DNA from: Ferrovum sp.
GTDB lineage: Bacteria; Pseudomonadota; Gammaproteobacteria; Burkholderiales; Ferrovaceae
Assembly: GCA_010435995.1 (NCBI GenBank)
Contig: JAAGNR010000070.1
Coordinates: 1 to 64,000, forward strand
Direction: 5' to 3'
Length of the DNA: 64,000 bases
Below, piece after piece: positions 11,511-20,110 of this stretch. The first letter of the stretch is position 1. The number at the start of each line of letters is the position of its first letter. The notes beneath the pieces were generated by a model. The model ran no database searches, was not told the origin of the DNA, and saw only the letters and a list, made by a program, of their open reading frames with translations. A program made the translations under genes and the position numbers.

Positions 11511-11552
11511 TATCTAATAAATCATATGGTTATATAATACCCCCGCAGCGCA

Positions 11553-11570
11553 TGTCGCTTATCCACGACA
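11553..11570 (+). promoter_or_regulatory. Candidate GlrR-type enhancer site TGTC-N10-GACA
   Basis: Sequence TGTCgcttatccacGACA; matches the palindrome described for E. coli GlrR. Confidence 0.5.
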
Positions 11571-11686
11571 AAATCTCCGCCTGCTCACCCACTGCCCTCC
11601 CTCAATCCGATAAAATCACCAAAAAACTTCTACGATCAATTCATAACAAACTGTTAAATATAGATTTAATTTAATAGCCCGGGATA

Positions 11687-11703
11687 TGGCACGAACATTG
11701 CTT
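11687..11703 (+). promoter_or_regulatory. Sigma-54 (-24/-12) promoter
   Basis: TGGCACGaacaTTGCTT: consensus TGGCACG-N4-TTGC with exact GG-10 bp-GC spacing, just upstream of opgH. Confidence 0.75.
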
Positions 11704-11713
11704 TAGTAAGGGC

Positions 11714-13675
11714 ATGAATCCCTACGACCTCACACCGCTGACCCATCCTGAACTTCAGGCCCCCCCCCTCCATCGTGGCTCCATGGTTTCTCGACCGTGG
11801 TTCGGATTTTGGAACGGCTTCGTAGAGTCCCTCCGTGAAGCCTTGCGCCCCCCTCGCGCAAGCATCACACCGGATCAGCCTTGGGAACGTGCGGCACAAC
11901 AACGCCGTCGCCTCCTGATCGCGGGGATTCTTTTTTCTTCTCTGGTGGCTGGCTGGATGCAGTGGCCGACCCCACACCACGGAGCAATCGCAGTACTATC
12001 GTGGCTCCAGTGGAGCCTGTTCGTCCTGCTCTTTGCTTGGGTTGCCGCAGGCTTCATGACGGCTCTCATGGGTTTCTGGGTGCAACTGCGTCCCGACCCT
12101 TACGCCCTCTCTCTCCGCTCGGCCAAATTTGTTTCCCTCTCCGGCAGTGAAGCCCGTACCGCTGTCATTATGCCCATCTGCAATGAGCAAGTGACCAGCG
12201 TCTTCGCCGGTTTACGTGCTACCTGCGAATCCCTGGCGGCCACCAAGGATGCCGCGCTATTCGATGTGTTCATCCTATCCGACAGCTTCGATGAGAAAAT
12301 TCTGGCTGAAGAACACTTGGCTTGGTCAGAACTACAGGCGCTTCTCGGTTCAAGCTTACGTATCTATTATCGGGTACGTCAACGCCGGGGGCGCAAAAAA
12401 GCCGGCAATGTGGCAGATTTCTGTCGCCGCTGGGGCAAAAACTATCGCTATATGGTCGTGTTGGATGCCGACAGTACCATGACCGGACTCAGCCTCACCA
12501 CTCTGGTCCGACTCATGGAGAAAGATCCGCAGGCAGGCATCATTCAAACCGCTCCGCGCTCTGTAGGACTGGACACCTTTCACGCCCGCAGCCAGCAGTT
12601 TGCTGGACGAGTCAGCGGACGCCTGTTCACCGCCGGAATGCAATACTGGCAACTCGGCGAGTCCCACTACTGGGGTCATAACGCCATCCTGCGGGTCGCC
12701 CCTTTCATGCAACATTGTGGACTGGCCCTACTTCCTGGCAAGGGAAGCATGAGTGGCGAAATTCTTTCCCATGACTTTGTTGAGGCAGCGCTCTTACGTC
12801 GGGCTGGCTATCATACGTGGATCGTACCTTCCCTTGAAGGCAGTTACGAACAACAACCCTCCCATCTTTTGGAAGAACTACAACGTGATCGTCGCTGGTG
12901 CCAAGGCAATCTGAAAAACTTCCGCTTGCTTTGGGAGCCTGGTTTTCACGCCGTTCATCGCGCCATGCTCGTCACCGGCGTCCTCGCCTATGCCTCAGCC
13001 CCTCTCTGGCTGATTTACCTGATCACCAGTGTGGGACTGACCCTTTTAGCCCCCACCTCTACAGCCATTCTTCCCCCCTTCTGGCCAATTACCCTGGGAA
13101 TGCTGTTCGTCCCCCGTGTACTCTCCTGGCTCACGGTATTCATGCACCGCGAACAGGATCAATATGGTGGAACCGGCGCTTTTCTCGCCAGCGCCTTGGC
13201 CGAAACCACCCTTTCCGTCCTGCAGGCCCCCTTGCGCATGGTTGCCCATACCCTTTTCGTCACCACCGCCTTGACGGGATTCCGGCTCGAATGGAAGTCT
13301 CCGGCCCGCGAAGCCACCACCCTTTCCTGGTCCGCCACCTGGGCCCATTACCGCACCTTGTTTATCACGGCTGCAGGCACGTTGAGCATGGTTTCCCTGT
13401 ACAGTGCCCACACAGCGCTGTACCTCCTGCCCGTTGTCCTGCCCTGGCTGCTGTCAACCCCCATGGCCGTCTTCACCAGTCATTCAACGCGCTCATTGAG
13501 AGTTCAGGGCATTCCACTGTTCGACATCCCCGAAGAAAGACGTATTCCTTCCGTATTACGGCGGGCTTGGCAATATGCCGGCTTGGCAGGTCAACGACCC
13601 TCGTCAGGGTTGCGCCCCAGTACCGTTCTTGTCCCCGCCTGGTCGCGAACTCAAGTGGTGCTCGATCGCTCGTAA
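11714..13675 (+). CDS. opgH: Glucans biosynthesis glucosyltransferase H
   Basis: IMPICNEQVTSVFAGL, VLDADSTMTG, SHDFVEAALLRRAGY, RRWCQGNLKNFRLL and multiple TM segments. Confidence 0.9.
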   Translation: MNPYDLTPLTHPELQAPPLHRGSMVSRPWFGFWNGFVESLREALRPPRASITPDQPWERAAQQRRRLLIAGILFSSLVAGWMQWPTPHHGAIAVLSWLQWSLFVLLFAWVAAGFMTALMGFWVQLRPDPYALSLRSAKFVSLSGSEARTAVIMPICNEQVTSVFAGLRATCESLAATKDAALFDVFILSDSFDEKILAEEHLAWSELQALLGSSLRIYYRVRQRRGRKKAGNVADFCRRWGKNYRYMVVLDADSTMTGLSLTTLVRLMEKDPQAGIIQTAPRSVGLDTFHARSQQFAGRVSGRLFTAGMQYWQLGESHYWGHNAILRVAPFMQHCGLALLPGKGSMSGEILSHDFVEAALLRRAGYHTWIVPSLEGSYEQQPSHLLEELQRDRRWCQGNLKNFRLLWEPGFHAVHRAMLVTGVLAYASAPLWLIYLITSVGLTLLAPTSTAILPPFWPITLGMLFVPRVLSWLTVFMHREQDQYGGTGAFLASALAETTLSVLQAPLRMVAHTLFVTTALTGFRLEWKSPAREATTLSWSATWAHYRTLFITAAGTLSMVSLYSAHTALYLLPVVLPWLLSTPMAVFTSHSTRSLRVQGIPLFDIPEERRIPSVLRRAWQYAGLAGQRPSSGLRPSTVLVPAWSRTQVVLDRS

Positions 13676-14254
13676 CTCCTGTATTTGGCGCGATAGCACG
13701 TCGGCTTTCCCTTGCATTTCCTGAGATTGCCGAGCCAACTGCTCCAATTGGCCCTCGATGTACAGCTGGGTTTTGGCCCATTGATCCAACCAATGAGACA
13801 GGGGCAGTAACTCTGCAGTTTCGTTGCGGACTGTCTGTACCTGTAAGTCCTGAAGCAATTGAAGTGCCTGCTGTGTCGCTCCTCCCTGATGTTGCAAAAG
13901 CAACAACTGTGCCCGCCGCAACCGATCCAACGGTCCTTCTGGTTGTGGCTGTGACTCAAGGCTCAACAACACCTCCTTTCTGGCTCCAACCGACAGACTC
14001 ATGTCTTGGGTTAACTGGGATAAAGCCATATTGAGAAACCCCTCCCCCTGCGTATCGGGACGACTCTTCGTGGACTCCATAGTCTTGATGGGCAAGGGAG
14101 GCAAGACAGGAGAGGTCACCGTTGGAACGACCATCGGGGTACACCCTGACAGGCTCAACCACACCCCGCAGGAAATCCATAACCGAAACTTTCTCGCCTG
14201 CACTTTACTTGAATTCATGGGACTCTCTAAATACGATGTAAAATTACTGCTCAA
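13604..14254 (-). CDS. Putative lipoprotein in the QseG-like position of a glr/qse locus
   Basis: Lipobox LSLSGC; follows a GlrK-like kinase; coiled-coil-like C-terminus. Confidence 0.6.
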   Translation of the reverse strand: MSSNFTSYLESPMNSSKVQARKFRLWISCGVWLSLSGCTPMVVPTVTSPVLPPLPIKTMESTKSRPDTQGEGFLNMALSQLTQDMSLSVGARKEVLLSLESQPQPEGPLDRLRRAQLLLLQHQGGATQQALQLLQDLQVQTVRNETAELLPLSHWLDQWAKTQLYIEGQLEQLARQSQEMQGKADVLSRQIQELRAIEHHLSSRPGGDKNGTGAQP

Positions 14255-15735
14255 CCAACCGCGACCCCTTCGTCTTCCGCACCCGGAATTTCCAGATGAA
14301 AATGAGCCCCGCGAGGGCTCGGCTCGAGTCGCACTGTCCCCCCGTGGGCCTGTACCAACTCACGAACAATGGACAACCCGACACCACTTCCCTTGCGCGC
14401 ACCGGAAGGTTGCCGTTTCCCCTGATAAAACGGGTTAAAAATTTGTGGGCCATCCTGCGGATCCACTCCCGGCCCCTCATCCACGACATCCAGATGGAAC
14501 CCCTTGCCTGCAGGGATAAGGTTGATCAAAACCGTCCCCGCTTCAGGGGAAAAACGAATCGCATTGATCAGAAGGTTGCTGGCAACCGTATCCAATTTGT
14601 CGGCATCCATCCATACTCGGCACACTGGGCCATGCACTGCGACACGCAATGCCTTAGCCTGTATTTGCAAACGCTGCCGCTCCACCAACTGGTCAAGCAA
14701 CCCACGAATATCAATCCACTGACGATGCAGATGCTGTGCTCCAGAAGCCGCAGCATTGTACTGCAATAAGCTTTCAATCTGGTGCTGCAGGGCCAAAGAA
14801 TTATCTCTCAGAATCACCAAAATTTCTTCCTGAGCCCCATTGATGGGCCCTGGTACCTCTTCTGACAGGAGCGCGACACCCTCCCTCAAATTGGCCAGAG
14901 GAGTTTTCAGTTCGTGGGAAATATGACGAAAGAACTGGAGCTTATCCGACTCCAAGAGCGCCAGTCGCTGTTGCACCCAGCGCACACGTTCCCCCAGTTG
15001 CCGCAAATCCGTGGGGCCGCCAAAAGGCTTGGAAGCACTGGATTGGGGCTGACCCAGCTGTCGTATGGCGCGATCCAGTTGCGCAAAAGACCAGGACAAC
15101 CAGGTTCCCAAAAGCAACGCCAGGGCAATCGCCACCGTGGCCGCCGTGATCCCCATGGTAATCAGATCCTGTCGCTGCTTATCAAATGCCTGCAACAATT
15201 TTTGGTTCTGGTCGGCCAGACGATTTTGCACCACTTTCTGGATTTGCTGATCCACTAACCCCAGCTGCCCAAATGCCGCAATCACATTATCCGTTGCCGA
15301 CGGGGAAAAAAAATCTCCTCCAGGTTCCAGCAAAGGCGAAATGGTCTCTTCCGTCAAAGCCGTCCATTGGGTCAACAGAGGCGTCAAATCTTCGGCATCT
15401 CCCCGACTCAGAACCCCCACCAAGTGCTCCCCCTGCTCCAGGGAATGAGTGATATCCTGACGCAGTGAACGATCATGCAACACCAGGTATTGACGGGTCT
15501 GACGCTCCAGTGTCACGGTAATGTCCTGGAGCTCGCGAACCTCCTCCGTACGCTGCAACGCTTTGGCGGGGAAATCTCGGCTGTCCCGACTCAGGGTATC
15601 CACCGCCACGAGAGCGCGCAACAGTGCCCCGCCCAAAAGCACCACGATCCCGGCGAAAGCTATCCACAGCAAATGCTTAAATGAAAATGGAAAAGGTGCA
15701 CGCAGCAAAAACCTTTTGAAACGCGCCCAGGTCAC
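14251..15735 (-). CDS. glrK: Sensor histidine kinase, GlrK/QseE-like
   Basis: H-box FFRHISHELKTPLANLREG, N-box NLLINAIRFSPEAG, G-boxes DEGPGVDP and GSGVGLSIVRELV; two TM segments. Confidence 0.88.
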   Translation of the reverse strand: MTWARFKRFLLRAPFPFSFKHLLWIAFAGIVVLLGGALLRALVAVDTLSRDSRDFPAKALQRTEEVRELQDITVTLERQTRQYLVLHDRSLRQDITHSLEQGEHLVGVLSRGDAEDLTPLLTQWTALTEETISPLLEPGGDFFSPSATDNVIAAFGQLGLVDQQIQKVVQNRLADQNQKLLQAFDKQRQDLITMGITAATVAIALALLLGTWLSWSFAQLDRAIRQLGQPQSSASKPFGGPTDLRQLGERVRWVQQRLALLESDKLQFFRHISHELKTPLANLREGVALLSEEVPGPINGAQEEILVILRDNSLALQHQIESLLQYNAAASGAQHLHRQWIDIRGLLDQLVERQRLQIQAKALRVAVHGPVCRVWMDADKLDTVASNLLINAIRFSPEAGTVLINLIPAGKGFHLDVVDEGPGVDPQDGPQIFNPFYQGKRQPSGARKGSGVGLSIVRELVQAHGGTVRLEPSPRGAHFHLEIPGAEDEGVAVG

Positions 15736-15767
15736 GGAGCTGTGGTCTCTGAATGCGTTAAAAGGAG

Positions 15768-16295
15768 CTACTTCCCTGTGCGGTACAGATAATGGGAGAA
15801 GTGCGAGTAATTGGTGCTGACGGCGCGAAACAAGCGATCCAGGCTCACGATGGCATGCTCCACAATATTGATGGCAATAAAGGGGTGCTCGGACTTCAAA
15901 CGTTTGTACATGGTTCGGGACAGTTTGAGCACCTGGGTAGAGGGCTCCTTCACCACCAACCGCACTGAACGAGGCAATTTGTCAAAAAACGACATTTCCC
16001 CCAGCATTTCACCTGAGCCGGCATAAGCAATTTCATTTTCCTGATCCTGCTCTACAAATGCCAAGGCAATCTGCCCCTGAACCACGAAATACAAAGCATC
16101 TCCCACTGATCCAATTTCGGAGAGGATTTTTCCCTTGTCGAATTCCAGATAAGTCAGATACTCCAACAGGGTACGAACCTCATTGACCGTCAGAGATTCA
16201 CACAGATAGTGATGATCGAGAAGCCGTGACAAACGGATTTGCTGGGTTGCGGGGTCGTGATCAATGGCATGGGTCAACACAGATTTGCTGGTCAT
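15768..16295 (-). CDS. Cyclic-nucleotide-binding-domain protein without an evident HTH
   Basis: GDALYFVVQGQIAL, GSGEMLGEMSFFDKLPRSVRLVVKE; start MTSKSVL at 16295. Confidence 0.8.
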   Translation of the reverse strand: MTSKSVLTHAIDHDPATQQIRLSRLLDHHYLCESLTVNEVRTLLEYLTYLEFDKGKILSEIGSVGDALYFVVQGQIALAFVEQDQENEIAYAGSGEMLGEMSFFDKLPRSVRLVVKEPSTQVLKLSRTMYKRLKSEHPFIAINIVEHAIVSLDRLFRAVSTNYSHFSHYLYRTGK

Positions 16296-16600
16296 AAATC
16301 GTGTCCTTAAAGTATGGAAGCTCCGAAGAGCGACAAGCAGACCGATCCTGCCATCGCGCATTAAGGAAATTATACCAAGGATTGCGCCATCCTCCGATGA
16401 TTTTTACCCTCACGCCCAGCAAACCATTCAATCTGTTGCTTAATATGTTCTGGCGAAGGAACCATTGACCGTATGCAATCCTTCGATTATGTTGTCCCTA
16501 TAGGTCGATTTATTCCTCACATCAATTGACGAACGATATCGCCAATCGATAGCATATGGCGGACATCCTTCCTCATTTATCCCCCTCTGGTACACACTGT

Positions 16601-16945
16601 ATGAAAGTTCGAAATCTTATTTCCGCAATTTATATTCTGGCTAGCGTGACTCTAACAGCTCCCGCATATGGAGAGGAACCCTCGCATTCCAGCGATAATC
16701 CCACTCCCCCCAAAGAGGTTTATGTTCCCGGTCTGGGAGAGTTCATGGGAGCCACCCAAGTACGCCATGCCAAACTCTGGTTCGCCGGCACAGAAGGAAA
16801 CTGGGATCTGGCGGCTTATGAGGTGGGGGAATTGCGCGAGGGCCTGGATGATGCGGCACAATTTGATGCCATGTTCAAAAACATTCCGTTAAATTACGCC
16901 TCATTACGCCGAAATATCTCTTGCCAAACTGGGGTGTCCATATAA
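16601..16945 (+). pseudogene. Probably truncated secreted protein
   Basis: Signal-peptide-like N-terminus (MKVRNLISAIYILASVTLTAPAYG), then YVPGLGEFMGATQVRHAKLWFAGTEGNWDLAAYEVGELREGLDDAAQF, ending abruptly in a low-similarity tail. Confidence 0.5.
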
Positions 16946-17020
16946 GCAACCATTCTTTACAATATGATCATCTTGATTGAAAATATACGTTTAGATGACT
17001 ATTTCAATGAGGCCGAATCC

Positions 17021-17248
17021 ATGAAAACTGCCACGGTGGCGAATGCCAAATCGCATCTATCCGCCTTGCTCGCCGAAGTTGAAGGAGGCCAAGGTATTGT
17101 GATCACCCGCCGTGGAAAGCCAGTGGCACGTCTCATTCCCGAGCCGCGATCAGGGGGCTTCGACTGGGCTGACTTGCGCAATTGGGTATCTGCGCCGCCG
17201 ACATCGGGTCTGACCGTTGCCGAAATGCGCGAACAGGACCTGCTGTGA
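17021..17248 (+). CDS. Phd/YefM-family antitoxin
   Basis: MKTATVANAKSHLSALLAEVEGGQGIVITRRGKPVARLIP. Confidence 0.85.
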   Translation: MKTATVANAKSHLSALLAEVEGGQGIVITRRGKPVARLIPEPRSGGFDWADLRNWVSAPPTSGLTVAEMREQDLL

Positions 17249-17601
17249 TTTATCTTGATACTTCGGTGCTGGGCGCAATCTTTTTTCGAGAGGCCGGCGC
17301 CGCCAATCTTGTGGCTCAACTCGAAAGCCAGCGTAAAGCGAAGTTGATGATTTCAGCCTGGACGTTAACCGAGATGGCCAGCATCGGTGGCATCAAACAG
17401 CGGACAGGTGCCATTAATGCGGCCACTCGCCAGCAGGCCATTGCCAATTTTCAGCGGTTTGCATCCATGCACCTTGTCACAGTAGAAATTGACCCGGCGG
17501 ATTTTCGTACTGCAGCAGTACTTATCGAATCGCCTGCCATCTTGCGTGCAGGGGACGCACTACATCATGCATCCGCGTCACATAGAACAACACCGCACTA
17601 A
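17245..17601 (+). CDS. vapC: VapC-like PIN-domain toxin, apparently truncated at the C-terminus
   Basis: GTG start overlapping the antitoxin stop; MIYLDTSVLGAIF, SAWTLTEMAS, RAGDALHHA; ends where the last PIN segment is expected. Confidence 0.7.
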   Translation: MIYLDTSVLGAIFFREAGAANLVAQLESQRKAKLMISAWTLTEMASIGGIKQRTGAINAATRQQAIANFQRFASMHLVTVEIDPADFRTAAVLIESPAILRAGDALHHASASHRTTPH

Positions 17602-18253
17602 ACGCACAGGTTGGCTACGCGCCGCAGTATTGGGCGCGAATGATGGCATCGTTTCCACAGCGAGCTTAGTACTGGGTGTTACAACGGCGCATGCCACCCA
17701 CAGCAACATCATGGTCGCCGGGGTTGCCGGCTTGGTCGCCGGAGCCATGTCGATGGCCGCTGGCGAGTATGTATCCGTCCACTCACAGGCAGATACCGAA
17801 AAGGCGGACATCGAACTTGAACGCAAGGAACTCAAGACGGATGAAGCGAAAGAACATAAAGAATTGGCGGCGATTTATGTCGGTCGAGGCCTTGATCTCG
17901 GGCTTGCGAATCAGGTCGCCGATCAACTCATGGCGCATGACGCGCTTGGTGCACATGTCCGCGACGAACTTGGGATCACCGAAGCGCTTAGTGCGCGTCC
18001 GATCCAGGCTGCCCTTGCTTCGGCTGCCAGTTTCGCAATTGGAGCTGTCATACCACTGTTGATCACGTTATTGGTCCCCGCAACAAGTCTCATCCTACTC
18101 GTCTCAGGTACGTCACTCGTTTTTCTCGCGCTTCTGGGGGGAGTGGCTGCGCACATTGGCGGCGCTTCTTTGATGACGGGTGCAGTGCGTGTCACATTCT
18201 GGAGTGCACTGGCCATGGTGTTAACTGCTGGCGTCGGCGCGTTATTTGGATGA
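17567..18253 (+). CDS. VIT1/CCC1-family Fe/Mn transporter
   Basis: LRAAVLGANDGIVSTASLVLGV, GLVAGAMSMAAGEYVSVHSQADTEKADIELER; several TM segments. Confidence 0.9.
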   Translation: MHPRHIEQHRTKRTGWLRAAVLGANDGIVSTASLVLGVTTAHATHSNIMVAGVAGLVAGAMSMAAGEYVSVHSQADTEKADIELERKELKTDEAKEHKELAAIYVGRGLDLGLANQVADQLMAHDALGAHVRDELGITEALSARPIQAALASAASFAIGAVIPLLITLLVPATSLILLVSGTSLVFLALLGGVAAHIGGASLMTGAVRVTFWSALAMVLTAGVGALFG

Positions 18254-18382
18254 GTTGTGAACACGAAACGGCGCTATGCCACTTTTTTTATTCAGTAACT
18301 CAACTTTAGACATTCAGCCTCAGTAACACAGCAAATTTTGGCGTGAAGATATTCACAAAATGCATAAAAAACACTTGGCCAA

Positions 18383-18529
18383 GTGACTGAGAAGGATGTA
18401 CGGAACTTGCTCAAAGCGGTTTCTGAAAACCTGAAAACACTAAAGCAAAGCCAAGTCCAAGACTTTATTCGCGGAGTAGTGTCGCCCGTCACTCTGGACC
18501 CTGAAACCCGTACAGGCGAGATTAGATAA
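18383..18529 (+). pseudogene. Possible C-terminal remnant of a serine recombinase
   Basis: VTEKDVRNLLKAVSENLKTLKQSQVQDFIRGVVSPVTLDPETRTGEIR*, open only over about 52 codons; resembles large serine recombinase C-termini. Confidence 0.4.
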
Positions 18530-18551
18530 AGCCTCGATACTGGCGTTTTGC

Positions 18552-18627
18552 TGGCGTCCCCACGGGGATTCGAACCCCGGTTACCGCCGTGAAAGGGCGA
18601 TGTCCTAGGCCTCTAGACGATGGGGAC
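18552..18627 (-). tRNA. tRNA-Glu (anticodon TTC), CCA encoded
   Basis: Minus strand GTCCCCATCGTCTAGAGGCCTAGGACATCGCCCTTTCACGGCGGTAACCGGGGTTCGAATCCCCGTGGGGACGCCA; 76 nt cloverleaf with 7-bp acceptor stem. Confidence 0.97.
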
Positions 18628-18847
18628 AGACACCTCTTAAGAGGTCAACATCAAGCAGTCCGATGCTGTAGAGAAGTGCGATTCTACCCGACTTTTTTAC
18701 TTTTGCCTAGTACCTGTTCTTAGACAACCACGCCTGTTCAGTCCTTCAACTTTCCTTAAGCCCGGCGCCTGACGCAAGACAATCCTCACCGTTCCCATCT
18801 ATAATGTCATCATTCCTTCATCTCAGATGATTCACAACTTTTCCATG

Positions 18848-20110
18848 CCGTCTTCTCTCGTCGCACAGATCACCGCCATGGGCCAGAATGCCCGCGCGGC
18901 AGCCCGCTTGGGTGCGCGCGCTTCCACGTCCGTCAAGAACCGTGCGCTGGAAGCTTCGGCAGCGGCCCTGCGCCGTGATCGCCAACTACTGCTCGATGCT
19001 AATGCCCGTGATGTAGCACAAGCCAAAGTCCATGGACAGGACAGCGCATTCATCGACCGCCTCACGTTGACTGAAAAATCCATCGACGCCATGGCCCTGG
19101 GTTTGGAGCAAATCGCGCAACTTCCCGACCCGGTGGGAGAAATCACCGACATGGCGCGACGCCCCTCCGGCATCGAAGTTGGCCGCATGCGTGTGCCACT
19201 CGGGGTCATTGCCATTATTTATGAGTCGCGCCCAAATGTGACCGCTGACGCCGCTGGACTATGCCTCAAATCCGGCAACGCCTGCATCCTCCGGGGAGGC
19301 TCTGAAGCACTGCACTCCAATCAAGCCATTGCGCGCGCCCTTCTGGAAGGACTGCACCAGGCCGACTTACCGACAAATCTAATTCAGGTGCTCGACACCA
19401 CCGACCGTGCTGCCGTGGATATTTTGGTGGGGCTCAGCGGCTTGGTGGATGTAGTGGTCCCGCGCGGAGGCAAAGGACTGATCGAACGCATCTCCCAGCA
19501 AGCCCGCGTCCCGGTTCTCAAACACCTGCATGGGGTATGCCATACATTCATCGATGCCAGCGCCGATATCCCCATGGCCATCAAGGTTGCAGACAACGCC
19601 AAAACCCAGCGTTACGGGACCTGCAACACCATGGAAACGTTGTTGGTTCACCAGGCCATCGCCCCCTCCGTACTGCCGCCCTTGGCTGAACAGTATCGCG
19701 CCAAGGGGGTGGAACTGCGTGGCGACGAAGCCACACGAAAATTAATCCCCTTTGCCGTTCCCGCCACCGATACCGACTGGGAAACCGAGTATCTCGCCCC
19801 CATTCTAGCGATCCGCATCGTTGCAGATCTGGATGCTGCCCTCGATCACATTGCACGCTATGGTTCTCAGCATACCGACGCCATCCTGACCAATGACTGG
19901 GTTAACGCCCAGCGATTTCTTAGAGAAGTGGATAGCAGCTCGGTCATGGTCAACGCTTCTACCCGTTTTGCCGACGGGTTTGAATATGGATTGGGAGCGG
20001 AAATCGGCATCTCTACAGACAAATTACACGCCCGCGGACCCGTTGGACTGAATGGCCTCACCAGCCAGAAGTACATCGTGCTCGGTCATGGCGAAATACG
20101 CGGCGGATGA
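18848..20110 (+). CDS. proA: Gamma-glutamyl phosphate reductase
   Basis: [65 protein letters not shown]; start 18827 or 18848. Confidence 0.96.
   Translation, partial: PSSLVAQITAMGQNARAAARLGARASTSVKNRALEASAAALRRDRQLLLDANARDVAQAKVHGQDSAFIDRLTLTEKSIDAMALGLEQIAQLPDPVGEITDMARRPSGIEVGRMRVPLGVIAIIYESRPNVTADAAGLCLKSGNACILRGGSEALHSNQAIARALLEGLHQADLPTNLIQVLDTTDRAAVDILVGLSGLVDVVVPRGGKGLIERISQQARVPVLKHLHGVCHTFIDASADIPMAIKVADNAKTQRYGTCNTMETLLVHQAIAPSVLPPLAEQYRAKGVELRGDEATRKLIPFAVPATDTDWETEYLAPILAIRIVADLDAALDHIARYGSQHTDAILTNDWVNAQRFLREVDSSSVMVNASTRFADGFEYGLGAEIGISTDKLHARGPVGLNGLTSQKYIVLGHGEIRGG

Noticed and set aside
12898-14034. 378-aa plus-strand ORF overlapping opgH and the QseG-like gene
   Set aside because: Out-of-frame shadow of opgH and its convergent neighbour; no domain signature.
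16380-18551. Second copy of the tRNA-Glu 3' end (att site)
   Set aside because: Read through the segment without finding a convincing direct repeat, so no att pair is claimed.
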